This document shows, piece after piece, positions 8,402 to 15,881 of a stretch of 64,000 nucleotides of DNA. The notes under the pieces were generated by a model. It did not search any database, was not told the DNA's origin, and worked only from the letters and a program-made list of their open reading frames with translations. Position 1 is the first letter of the stretch, and each line of letters begins with the position of its first letter. The position numbers were made by a program, and so were the translations under genes. This DNA comes from Spartobacteria bacterium (GTDB lineage Bacteria; Verrucomicrobiota; Verrucomicrobiia; Chthoniobacterales; UBA10450), in contig PNAS01000013.1 of the NCBI GenBank assembly GCA_003169695.1, positions 1 to 64,000 of the forward strand. Direction: 5' to 3'.

Positions 8402-9300
8402 AACGAAATCTCTCCGATTACATCGTCGCTCTTTCCGTGATCGCGTGCAGCGCAATCCTGCTCGCCGCGTTGACCATCGCCCTTTCTGGTTACCGCTTGA
8501 AGAAACCGGCGCGGACTTTGCAAATCGATTACGAAGACGTCACCGGGATCAAGGTGCATTCTGAAGTTCGTTACGCCGGTGCGCCCGCGGGGCGGGTGAT
8601 TGGGATGCGTCACTTGAGTGCCGGGCAACGCGAGTCTGCGCCGAACAAAAGGAATGCCGTGCGGGTGACGATTAGCCTCGATCAAAATATCCCGCCGTTG
8701 CCCGCCGATGTGGCGGCTTCGCTCAGTTCGGACACGCTGCTCGCGCCGAAGTTTGTCGCACTTTCCGCCGGTACGCCCGGAGGCGAAACGCTGGCGAACA
8801 ACGCCACGATCGAAGGCCATCCATCCTACGGAATCGAGCAGATCACTGCCGCCGCCGGGCCGCTCTTCGAGAACGCGAACAAGCTGATCGATAACCTCAA
8901 CGGAACGGTCACGAATCTGGACGGCACCGTGACCAGCGTCAGAAACGACCTGGGACAATTCCTGCCGAAGTTCTCCCCGCTGCTCGATACTGTGAAAACG
9001 GATATGGAAGAGCTCCAGAAAATTATCCTGGGCCTCGATAGCGTGGAAAAAAACGCGAACACGGCTTTCGAGACGGCGGGCAAATTTCTCGGCACGACCG
9101 ACAAGCAACTGCAGGATCAAATGAAAGAGTTGCGCGTGATTTTGCTGAACTTAAAAGTAGTCAGCACGCACGCCAAGGCGATTACCGAGGCGCTGGGCGA
9201 GAAGCCGAACCGGCTGATCTTCAGCGGCAAAGCGAAGACGCTGACCCCCGAGGCGGAGATCCTCAAAAGCCGGGAACCGTTGCCGGCGAAGCGGCCTTAG
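8398..9300 (+). CDS. mlaD: MlaD/MCE-domain substrate-binding protein
   Basis: A 300-aa membrane-anchored MCE protein. Residues about 9-31 form one membrane helix. The MCE domain follows at about 37-140 (VTGIKVHSEVRYAGAPAGRV is typical, and LSSDTLLAPKFVALSAG closes it). The C-terminal half is a long helical region with repeated N-T/D-L segments (NLNGTVTNLDGTVTSVRNDL), as in MlaD-like proteins that form hexameric rings or tubes to carry lipid across the periplasm. It is coupled to mlaF. No mlaB or mlaC follows; the next gene is on the other strand. Confidence 0.9.
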   Translation: MKRNLSDYIVALSVIACSAILLAALTIALSGYRLKKPARTLQIDYEDVTGIKVHSEVRYAGAPAGRVIGMRHLSAGQRESAPNKRNAVRVTISLDQNIPPLPADVAASLSSDTLLAPKFVALSAGTPGGETLANNATIEGHPSYGIEQITAAAGPLFENANKLIDNLNGTVTNLDGTVTSVRNDLGQFLPKFSPLLDTVKTDMEELQKIILGLDSVEKNANTAFETAGKFLGTTDKQLQDQMKELRVILLNLKVVSTHAKAITEALGEKPNRLIFSGKAKTLTPEAEILKSREPLPAKRP

Positions 9301-9303
9301 CTC

Positions 9304-9699
9304 CTACTTCCGCTGCCAATCGAGCGTCACATTCTTCACGCGCTCTTTGCAGGCATCCTTGATCAGCGTGAAATGCAACGTGTCCTTCGTTCGAGTAAAA
9401 TGGTAGGTCCCCGTGGTCTTGGCGCAGCCTTTCGGGACGGTGCCACCGGTTCCGACGATCTTTACGGTGTTGCCTTCCACGGCACAATTACCCCAGGCAT
9501 CGCGCTTTCCGTCGTGATTGAGGTCGACCTCGAAGGAACCGTCGGTCTTCATCGTCCATACAGTTCCAAGCGAGTTGGTCCAAGTGCCCGCGAGCGCCGC
9601 CGGGCCTGTTGTAGGCGTGGTCGCGCAGGCTTGAAGCAGAAGCACCGCCAGGCCAGCGAGAACAATCCGGGCAAGTAGTTGTGTTTTCATGCGCTGCAT
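9304..9699 (-). CDS. Small lipoprotein, function unknown
   Basis: A 131-aa protein with a lipoprotein signal: positively charged N-terminus, hydrophobic core and lipobox LLQAC. The mature part looks like a small beta-sandwich or lipocalin-like fold (ALAGTWTNSLGTVWTMKTDG, later GTYHFTRTKDTLHFTLIKD), similar to short proteins that open with an A-G-T/W-T strand. A second in-frame ATG nine bases downstream (MKTQLLARIV) gives a more typical signal and may be the true start. It converges on mlaD with a 3-bp gap. Confidence 0.7.
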   Translation of the reverse strand: MQRMKTQLLARIVLAGLAVLLLQACATTPTTGPAALAGTWTNSLGTVWTMKTDGSFEVDLNHDGKRDAWGNCAVEGNTVKIVGTGGTVPKGCAKTTGTYHFTRTKDTLHFTLIKDACKERVKNVTLDWQRK

Positions 9700-9781
9700 C
9701 CTGACGGGTGCGAGCCGCGATTCAAGCGCAGAAATCGATCTCTTTGAAGTCTTTTAGCATACACCATCCTTCATAGGATAG

Positions 9782-10399
9782 ATGCCACCAATGATCACGA
9801 GGCTCGCGCTCGCGCGCTGGATTTCCATCGCAGGACATCCGTTCTCATTCACTGCGCTGCTGGTTGTGGTGGCCGGATCGAAGCGGTACGGCGTCGGCGA
9901 AACAATGCGCCCTGATCCGCCTCACGTCGATCGTGTTGATCATACCGCTCTGGATTTTCATGTGGCGAAAATGGCGGTCGGGACGTTGGCAAACAGTCGA
10001 TGCTTCCGACGGCGCAGATCGCCCCGCCTTTTACGGCGTCGCACCTCTGTTGCTCGGACTACTCATGAGTTGCTCTGTCGTGGCGGGGGCTGGAGTTTCA
10101 TGCTGCGAGGTTCCGCCGCGGTGGCCGTCTTGTTGGGGCTCGCGGCTGTTTTGAATCGTTGGATCAAGCTTTCGAATCACGTCGCGTTCGCGATGTTCAC
10201 CGGAATTCTGCTGCGTCGTCTTGCGCTCAGTTGGGGCCTGGGAGTTCTGGTGCTGGTCCCTTTCGTTGCATGGTCGCGGCTGGCGCTCTCGCGGCATACA
10301 TCGCACGAAGTGCTCGGCGGAATGGTTCTCGGAGCCCTTGTCGGCGCGCCGTTGCCGCCTGGGCTTAGCAGCATGGGACACTGCGAAACCCTAGGCTGA
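9782..10399 (+). pseudogene. Frameshifted PAP2-superfamily phosphatase
   Basis: Pieces of one membrane protein lie in two frames. The opening (RWISIAGHPFSFTALLVVVAGSKR) is in the frame of 9782. The middle (IRLTSIVLIIPLWIFMWRKW, up to about GVAPLLLGLLM) is one frame over. From about 10095 the first frame resumes (SFMLRGSAAVAVLLGLAAVL) and carries the PAP2-like end: LSNHVAF and SRLALSRHTSHEVLGG, the latter fitting the third PAP2 motif SRx5Hx3(D/E). Two compensating indels near 9890-9910 and 10075-10095 explain this. The continuous 205-aa frame is not a sensible protein throughout. Sequencing error is the alternative to real decay. Confidence 0.7.
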
Positions 10400-10440
10400 A
10401 GCTCGAGCCTGTGCCTCGAACGTCTCTCGCGACTCACGTC

Positions 10441-11241
10441 CTAGTTGATCTTGATGAGCTCGATGTCGAAGATCAGGTCGCCGTAGATGGGTCCTTGCCC
10501 CTTGTAGGCGAGCGACTCGGGAATCCAGAATCGCGTTTTCTCGCCTTCGACCATCAGCTGGACACCTTCAGTCCACCCGGGAATCACATGGCTGAGAGGG
10601 AACGTCGCCGGCTTGCCATTCACGAGCGAGCTATCGAACAATTTGCCGTCCGTCGTCCAGCCTGAGTAATACACGGCCACCGTGCTGGTCTCCGTCGGAT
10701 GGCGGCGGCCACCTCCCGGTTTCAAGACTTGGTAACTCAGACCGCTCACGGTGCGCTTGGCGACCGAGGGAGGAGTCCTGAAGTCGGTTGGGGTTTGCGT
10801 CGGCGGTTCCGTGAACGAAATCAACTTTACGTCGAACACGAGCGTGCCTTGCGGGCGGCCTTGCTTCCCTTTGTAAGCGAGCGATTCGGGAATCCAAAAC
10901 CGTCGAGTCTCGCCCGCCACCATCAGTTGAACGCCTTCGGTCCATCCCGCGATCACCTTATCGAGCGGGAATGTCGCCGCCTTACCGGTTGGCAGGGAGC
11001 TATCGAACATCTTGCCGTCGGTCGTCCACCCCGTGTAGTCTACGGTGACACGATCGGTCCTGGCCGGATGCATCTTGCCGGTCCCGGCTTCGATCACCTT
11101 CGAGGCAAGGCCCGAGGCCGTCTTCTCTGCATCGGCCGGCGCCTCGGCGACGTCTGCAGGCGTCGGAATAATTTTGGTGCTTTGCCCGGACGCGAGTGCC
11201 GCGATAAATGTGAAAGCCAGGGCGATGGTTTTTGTCGTCAT
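10441..11241 (-). CDS. Secreted tandem FKBP-type peptidyl-prolyl isomerase
   Basis: A 266-aa exported protein: signal at about 1-20, then two FKBP domains. Domain 1 (about 45-145) has VTVDYTGWTTDGKMFDSS, FPLDKVIAGWTEGVQLM and RRFWIPESLAYK. Domain 2 (about 165-265) has VAVYYSGWTTDGKLFDSS, FPLSHVIPGWTEGVQLM and TRFWIPESLAYK. The aromatic pocket residues of FKBPs (Tyr, Phe-Asp, Val-Ile, Trp) are present in both, so both should be active or at least bind proline peptides. The two halves are very similar, a sign of internal duplication. It probably assists folding of periplasmic proteins. It diverges from the next gene with only 21 bp between starts. Confidence 0.93.
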   Translation of the reverse strand: MTTKTIALAFTFIAALASGQSTKIIPTPADVAEAPADAEKTASGLASKVIEAGTGKMHPARTDRVTVDYTGWTTDGKMFDSSLPTGKAATFPLDKVIAGWTEGVQLMVAGETRRFWIPESLAYKGKQGRPQGTLVFDVKLISFTEPPTQTPTDFRTPPSVAKRTVSGLSYQVLKPGGGRRHPTETSTVAVYYSGWTTDGKLFDSSLVNGKPATFPLSHVIPGWTEGVQLMVEGEKTRFWIPESLAYKGQGPIYGDLIFDIELIKIN

Positions 11242-11262
11242 CAGAGTTTACGGAACCAATAG

Positions 11263-11967
11263 ATGAAAACGCTCGGAATCATAGGTGGAATTGGTCCGGA
11301 ATCGACGATCGAATATTATCGCCGTCTCCACGCCTTGTATCGTGAGCGCATTCCCGACGGGACCGCTCCATCAATCATCATCAACAGCATCGATATGAAA
11401 AAGCTCCTGGGCCTGGTTGAAGTAAACGAGCTTGACGAACTCACCGGGTATCTGAGCGCAGAAGTGGAAAAGCTCGCGCGCGGCGGCGCGACGTTTGCCT
11501 TGTTCGCGGCGAACACGCCTCACCTTGTTTTTGATCCGGTTGCTCGGCGGTCCCCAATTCCGCTGATCAGCATCGTGGAGGCCACGTGCGAAACAGCGAA
11601 AGCCGCCGGTCTAAAGCGTCTGGGATTGTTCGGGACGCGATTTACGATGCGATCATCCTTTTATCCGGATGTGTTGTCAGACCATCAGATCGAAATGGTC
11701 GTGCCCAACGAGGAGGAACAACTCTATCTCCACGACAAGTATATGAATGAACTCGTGAAGGGAATTATTCTGCCGGAAACCCGCGAACGATTGATAACCA
11801 TCATCAAAACACTGAAAGAACGCTCTCAAATCGATGGAGTAATTTTGGGCGGAACAGAGTTGTCTCTGATTCTGTGCGAAAAGACCGTCGCTGGCGTCCA
11901 GGTCCTCGACACGACCCAGATCCATGTCGAAGCAGCGGTGGCGCGGCTGCTTTCAGGAACCAGCTAA
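11263..11967 (+). CDS. Aspartate/glutamate racemase-family protein lacking both catalytic cysteines
   Basis: A 234-aa protein with the racemase fold: N-terminal MKTLGIIGGIGPESTIEYY, the FAANTPH segment at about 81-87 and GVILGGTELSLIL at about 192-204. In true Asp/Glu racemases the two active-site cysteines sit in CNT and GCTE. Here the positions hold Ala83 and Gly197. The rest of the site motifs (NTPH, GTE) is kept. It probably has another activity, or binds a ligand without cofactor-free racemisation by two thiols. Annotation as a racemase by similarity would be misleading. Confidence 0.85.
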   Translation: MKTLGIIGGIGPESTIEYYRRLHALYRERIPDGTAPSIIINSIDMKKLLGLVEVNELDELTGYLSAEVEKLARGGATFALFAANTPHLVFDPVARRSPIPLISIVEATCETAKAAGLKRLGLFGTRFTMRSSFYPDVLSDHQIEMVVPNEEEQLYLHDKYMNELVKGIILPETRERLITIIKTLKERSQIDGVILGGTELSLILCEKTVAGVQVLDTTQIHVEAAVARLLSGTS

Positions 11968-12075
11968 CAGCTCGACCAGATCTTTGCGCTTCTGTTTGCC
12001 GTGGTTCGAATAGACCTTCTCTAGCAACCCCAAAGCCCTTCCCGGCCGCACCCACGTTTCCAGCTTTGTGGTGAC

Positions 12076-12117
12076 TTGACAACATGAACAATGTCCGTCA
12101 TGATGAACAATGTTCAT
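12076..12117 (+). promoter_or_regulatory. Promoter with two operator-like repeats for the TetR/acyltransferase pair
   Basis: TTGACA (12076-12081), a 17-bp spacer and CATGAT (12099-12104) make a good sigma-70-like promoter. ATGAACAATGT occurs twice: at 12084-12094 inside the spacer, and at 12103-12117 as the perfect palindrome ATGAAC-AAT-GTTCAT, which overlaps the -10 and the expected start point. The centres are 19 bp apart, about two helical turns. This fits autoregulation by the TetR protein encoded immediately downstream. Confidence 0.65.
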
Positions 12118-12739
12118 GAAAGCGGCGGCGAGACGAGAACGGTATCGGCAGGAGACACGATCAGAAATCCTGGGCGCGGCCCGAGAAATCTTCGTGCGCG
12201 ATGGGTTCGAAGGCTTTGCGATGCGGACCCTCGCGCAGTCCGTCGGATGCTCACTCGGTGCGATCTATCGATACTTCACGAGCAAGGAAGAACTCTTTGA
12301 TGTCCTTGTGGAGGAAAGCTTCGTCCATTTGTACGAGGCGCTCGCTATCCTGCTGAAGGAGCGAGGCAAAGATCCAGTGGCGCAATTGAAGCGCGGGTTG
12401 CGGCTCTATGTCGAATGGGGTTTGAAATACCCCAGCGAATACCAAATCGCTTTCGTCGTTCGAGATCCGGGGAAGAAGCCGTACCGGACTCATCGTGCGT
12501 TCGACGCCGCGCGTGCTCTCGTGAAACTTTGTTTGGTCAGGTCTAAGCCCGACGAGCGCGAATTGGAATTGCGCACCCAGGCGTTGTGGGCCGCTACGCA
12601 TGGCATCACTTCTCTTCTCACGCAGAGACCCTCTTTCCCATGGGTCTCAAAGCAACGGGTGATCGATCACGTAATCGACAGCGCCGTGCAGGGGGCAATC
12701 GGTCCAACGAAGCGACAGAAATCAAAGGGGGAAAATTAG
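12110..12739 (+). CDS. TetR/AcrR-family transcriptional regulator
   Basis: A 209-aa repressor-type protein. The N-terminal helix-turn-helix domain (about residues 18-64) has ILGAAREIFVRDGFEGFAMR and SVGCSLGAIYRYFTSKEELF, the standard TetR_N pattern. The C-terminal part is a helical ligand-binding domain. The start is at 12110 or at the ATG at 12116. The predicted transcription start falls at about the same place, so the mRNA may be leaderless. A 10-bp gap to the Lnt-like gene suggests that gene as its target. Confidence 0.9.
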   Translation: MFMKAAARRERYRQETRSEILGAAREIFVRDGFEGFAMRTLAQSVGCSLGAIYRYFTSKEELFDVLVEESFVHLYEALAILLKERGKDPVAQLKRGLRLYVEWGLKYPSEYQIAFVVRDPGKKPYRTHRAFDAARALVKLCLVRSKPDERELELRTQALWAATHGITSLLTQRPSFPWVSKQRVIDHVIDSAVQGAIGPTKRQKSKGEN

Positions 12740-12749
12740 ACCGGCACTT

Positions 12750-14264
12750 ATGCAAACGAAATTCGAAACATTCACATCCGGGGCGACAAGAACTGGCTCC
12801 TGGATTCCACTGGTTGTCGCGATTCTCCTTCTGCCGTTTGCCAACGGAGGGAACGCCATCGCGGTTGCCGCATGGTTAGCGCCGCTTTTTTTGCTGCGGT
12901 TCACTCGAGCGCGCAGGATCATTGTCGGTGTTCCCTTGGTCCTGGCCGTGCAAGTCGCCGCGCTCGCGATCCAATACCGCGGAATGGTGCCTTTTCCGAC
13001 GCCTATCTACGTGGCCGTGTTGATTGCATATGGCCTCTGCTTCACTCTGCCCTATCTGGGCGACCGCCTCTTGTCGCGCCGACTCTCTGTGTTTTCGGGC
13101 ACGCTCGTTTTTCCGCTGATCTGGACAACAGTCGAATATCTGCTGTCGCTGGGGCCGTTCGGAAGCTGGTTTGCGACGGCCTATTCGCAGTACGGTAACC
13201 TGGCACTCCTTCAAATGCTTTCGGTTACCGGCTTGTGGGGGGTTACGTTCCTGATTGGATGGACGGCCTCGGCGGGAAATACGCTGTGGGAGGAGTGGAC
13301 CATTTCGCGACGGGTCCCGCGTGTTGCAGTGATATGCGCTTTGCTTGTCATCGTCGCATTAATCGCCGGCGGCGCGCGTCTCGCGCTCTTCCCGCCCGCG
13401 GGAAAAACAGTCCGGGTAGCGACGCTTTCGCGGGTCGACAACGAATTGCATCCTGATCCAAAAGTCCTTGGACGTTTCTTCCGCCACGAGCCGCTAACTT
13501 CTCAGGAGATTGCGACGATTCGGGAACGCTCGGCTGCAGTTGACAGTGATTTGCTGAACCGGAGCGAGCGCGAAGCGAAAGCTGGGGCCCGCATCATCTT
13601 CTGGGGCGAGGCGAATGCGCCGGTGCTCAAGGAAGATGAGAACGATTTAATCCGGCGCGGCGGGATCCTCGCCAAGGCCAACGGCATTTATCTTGGAATG
13701 GTGCTTGCGAGCTGGCATCTGGAAACAACGCCGCCTTTGGAGAACAAGATAGTTCTCGTTCAACCAGATGGCACTCCTGCTTGGGAATTTCTTAAAGCCC
13801 ATCCGGTGCCGGGTGGAGAAGCTGCGATCTCCATCCGCGGCGACGGAAAGGTCCGCGCGCTTGATACTCTTTACGGACGGCTAAGCTCGGTAATCTGTTT
13901 CGACGCCGATTTTCCCCAACTTCTCGCGCAGGCGGGGCAACTAGGAACCGACCTACTGCTCGATCCCTCTAACGACTGGAAAGCAATCGACCCGTGGCAT
14001 ACCAAGATGGCCAGTTTCCGAGCAATCGAACAAGGATTCAACCTCGTCAGGCACACAAGCCAGGGTCTTTCTGCAGCTTTCGATTACCAAGGTCGGCAGC
14101 TTGCCTCGATGGATCACTATGCCACAACCGATCGAGTTCTTGTCGCACAAGTTCCGACTCGCGGTACGCGGACCGTCTACGCGTTGCTCGGAGACTGGTT
14201 TGCCTGGGCTTGCCTTGTTGGGCTGACAGGTGTGGTGATCCTAGGAGTAAAACCTCGCCATTAA
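12750..14264 (+). CDS. Apolipoprotein N-acyltransferase-like protein (CN-hydrolase domain)
   Basis: A 504-aa inner-membrane protein: about six hydrophobic helices in residues 20-225, then a nitrilase-type domain at about 230-470 and a last helix near the C-terminus. The catalytic triad is visible as Glu287 (WGEANAP), Lys349 (FLKAHPVPGGE) and Cys383 (VICFDADFP). This is the layout of Lnt, which N-acylates the lipoprotein cysteine. The surrounding residues differ from standard Lnt (Glu not in WPE, ICFDADFP rather than ICYE). Its pairing with a TetR regulator is unusual for a housekeeping lnt, so a specialised or second acyltransferase is possible. Confidence 0.82.
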   Translation: MQTKFETFTSGATRTGSWIPLVVAILLLPFANGGNAIAVAAWLAPLFLLRFTRARRIIVGVPLVLAVQVAALAIQYRGMVPFPTPIYVAVLIAYGLCFTLPYLGDRLLSRRLSVFSGTLVFPLIWTTVEYLLSLGPFGSWFATAYSQYGNLALLQMLSVTGLWGVTFLIGWTASAGNTLWEEWTISRRVPRVAVICALLVIVALIAGGARLALFPPAGKTVRVATLSRVDNELHPDPKVLGRFFRHEPLTSQEIATIRERSAAVDSDLLNRSEREAKAGARIIFWGEANAPVLKEDENDLIRRGGILAKANGIYLGMVLASWHLETTPPLENKIVLVQPDGTPAWEFLKAHPVPGGEAAISIRGDGKVRALDTLYGRLSSVICFDADFPQLLAQAGQLGTDLLLDPSNDWKAIDPWHTKMASFRAIEQGFNLVRHTSQGLSAAFDYQGRQLASMDHYATTDRVLVAQVPTRGTRTVYALLGDWFAWACLVGLTGVVILGVKPRH

Positions 14265-14294
14265 ACTGCTATAAACAACCTATCACTCTCAACG

Positions 14295-14560
14295 AAGATC
14301 TACCTCGGATTGGTCGCGTTCATGATCGCCGTGAAGGTGATCTTTTTGCTTTTCCCGACGGTGTTCCCGGAGCAGATCAGGAAGGCGCATTCTCTTGGAC
14401 GACGATTCTCTCGATCGCACTGATGGGGCTTGTTGGATTGTTCCTTTCACGCCGAACAGGCTTTCCTGAAATCTGGGATACAAAAGTCTCGAACCGCCAA
14501 AGATTTTTAGTCCCCTACGCTCTTTGGGCTGGTTTACGGCCTAATCACGGTTCTTGACGA
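14295..14560 (+). pseudogene. Remnant of an integral membrane protein gene
   Basis: Three reading frames give adjoining parts of one hydrophobic protein: KIYLGLVAFMIAVKVIFLLF from 14295, then WTTILSIALMGLVGLFLSRR and FPEIWDTKVSNRQRFLVPYA in a second frame, then GLVYGLITVLDD in the third around 14526-14560. There is no intact start-to-stop frame. The piece stops where a minus-strand oxidase fragment begins. It may be the N-terminal part of a membrane protein (perhaps CPBP-like); the identity is not secure. Confidence 0.5.
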
Positions 14561-14804
14561 TCAGTCCATCGCCGATTGCTCCGCCGGACAAACCGCTGCC
14601 GGCGCCACGCGGCGTAATCGGAACACCGGCATCGGCGGCGGCCGTGATGATTGAGCTGGCTTGCTGGGCACTCCGCGGAAACGCCACGGCCGCTGGCTGC
14701 AATTGGTAAAGTGAGGCGTCAGTGGCGTAGAGTTGCCGCGTCAGATCATCAAGGGCGATCTCGCAGTTAGCGGCGGCGATCCGGTTTGCTTGGACTGAAG
14801 TCAT
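14541..14804 (-). pseudogene. Truncated N-terminus of a GlcD-like FAD-linked oxidase
   Basis: Only 87 residues remain of a protein family that is normally about 450-1000 aa. The sequence has the expected start of the FAD-binding type-4 domain: ALDDLTRQLYATDASLYQ, then VAFPRSAQQASSII and the PP-loop-type VPITPRGAGSGLSGGAIGDG. It ends abruptly in KNRD and a stop after the 'GDGLIV' strand. The substrate-binding half is missing, so it is very probably non-functional. The junction abuts the membrane-protein remnant on the other strand. Confidence 0.75.
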
Positions 14805-14908
14805 CGCATTGCTGCAAGATTACGCCTCCGGCCTGGGGCAACAAGGCGACAACGCGAAATTGAGTTGTTGATCTCGCTCTTCCCAGTGGAACTTTCGTTA
14901 ACGAATTG

Positions 14909-15667
14909 ATGAACGCAGAACTCAGATTCCCGGAAGAACTCTTATTGAACGAACCCGACCGACGAGCCCGGCTGATTCGAGAGTTCTACGAGCAGTATAA
15001 CGAAAACAAAATCGGTTATGGCGGTTGGGGCTGCCAGCATGAGGAGATCAAAACGGCGTTCTATCGAAGGTGCCTCGAAGCGAATGGTCATGATGAACGG
15101 AGTAACGGATTGGACGTGGGTTGCCAGGGCGGCGTCCTGATCAAGTTCGTTCGGGTGATTCATTGGATTGGGGTAGACATCGATCAGCGCGCTCTTCAGA
15201 CAGCTCGAGAGGCAGGCATTCTGTGTCGCGAGATGGACTTCACATCGAGTATTGGTTTCCGCGACGACAGTTTCGATGCAGTCATGATGACCGAGGTGCT
15301 GGAGCATCTGCCCTATCCGTCGATCACCGTGCGGGAGGTTCATCGGATTCTAAAGAAGAAGCCGGGCAGTACTTACGTTGGGTCGGTTCCGCTGGACTAT
15401 CATTTGCATCGGCGTTGGAAGGTGTTTCGGGGTAAACGGCTCTCGGGAGAGCAGACACACGTCCACCACTTTTCCTTTCGAGAGCTCGATCGGCTTCTGA
15501 GCTTTTATTTCGAGAAAGTGGAATACCTGCCGCTTAGCGGAACGGCGGCGCGCCATCCGAAACTGAAGCTGCCTTACAATTTATTTGTGCGGGACATTGC
15601 ATGGGCTGCGTCGTCACCCAAGCAAAATGCCGGACGGTGGGAGGTGGTGAGGAAGAACTTGATTTAG
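14909..15667 (+). CDS. Class I SAM-dependent methyltransferase
   Basis: A 252-aa cytoplasmic protein. Motif I is GLDVGCQGGVL, the acidic end of strand 2 is IGVDID, and the later motif region is FRDDSFDAVMMTEVLEHLPYP (Methyltransf_11 type). A C-terminal extension after HHFSFRELDRLLSFYF is typical of small-molecule or glycan methyltransferases. The ATG at 14909 is preferred to a TTG three bases upstream. The substrate is unknown. The neighbours are gene debris upstream and the convergent permease array downstream, which give no clue. Confidence 0.85.
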   Translation: MNAELRFPEELLLNEPDRRARLIREFYEQYNENKIGYGGWGCQHEEIKTAFYRRCLEANGHDERSNGLDVGCQGGVLIKFVRVIHWIGVDIDQRALQTAREAGILCREMDFTSSIGFRDDSFDAVMMTEVLEHLPYPSITVREVHRILKKKPGSTYVGSVPLDYHLHRRWKVFRGKRLSGEQTHVHHFSFRELDRLLSFYFEKVEYLPLSGTAARHPKLKLPYNLFVRDIAWAASSPKQNAGRWEVVRKNLI

Positions 15668-15681
15668 CTCGACGTCGCCAA

Positions 15682-15717
15682 CCACGCGTTGCGAAAAACG
15701 CAGCGACAAGCGCGTGG
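15682..15717. other. Strong hairpin between convergent genes
   Basis: CGTTGCG (15687-15693) pairs with CGCAGCG (15699-15705) across an AAAAA loop, and flanking CCACG/CGTGG can extend the structure. It lies in the 214-bp gap between the methyltransferase end and the end of the last permease gene. No T-run follows, so it is at best a factor-assisted terminator. Confidence 0.4.
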
Positions 15718-15779
15718 CTGCCATCGACAGACGGCGAGCAAGCGCCTGACTATAAGGAACGTCCTATTAACGGCGCTTC

Positions 15780-15806
15780 GGCGAGGTCAGCGACCCCATC
15801 CTACAG
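15780..15806. repeat. Half copy of the dispersed palindromic element
   Basis: GGCGAGGTCAGCGACCCCAT followed by CCTACAG closely matches the right half of the elements at 49579-49671 and 51038-51130. No left half is recognisable, so this looks like a decayed or partial copy. Confidence 0.45.
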
Positions 15807-15881
15807 GGGTTTGCATAGAATCCTAACTCGTTAGGCCCGGGAGAGTTTCTCGTGGTCGAATCGCGGTCACTCGATTCGTGC

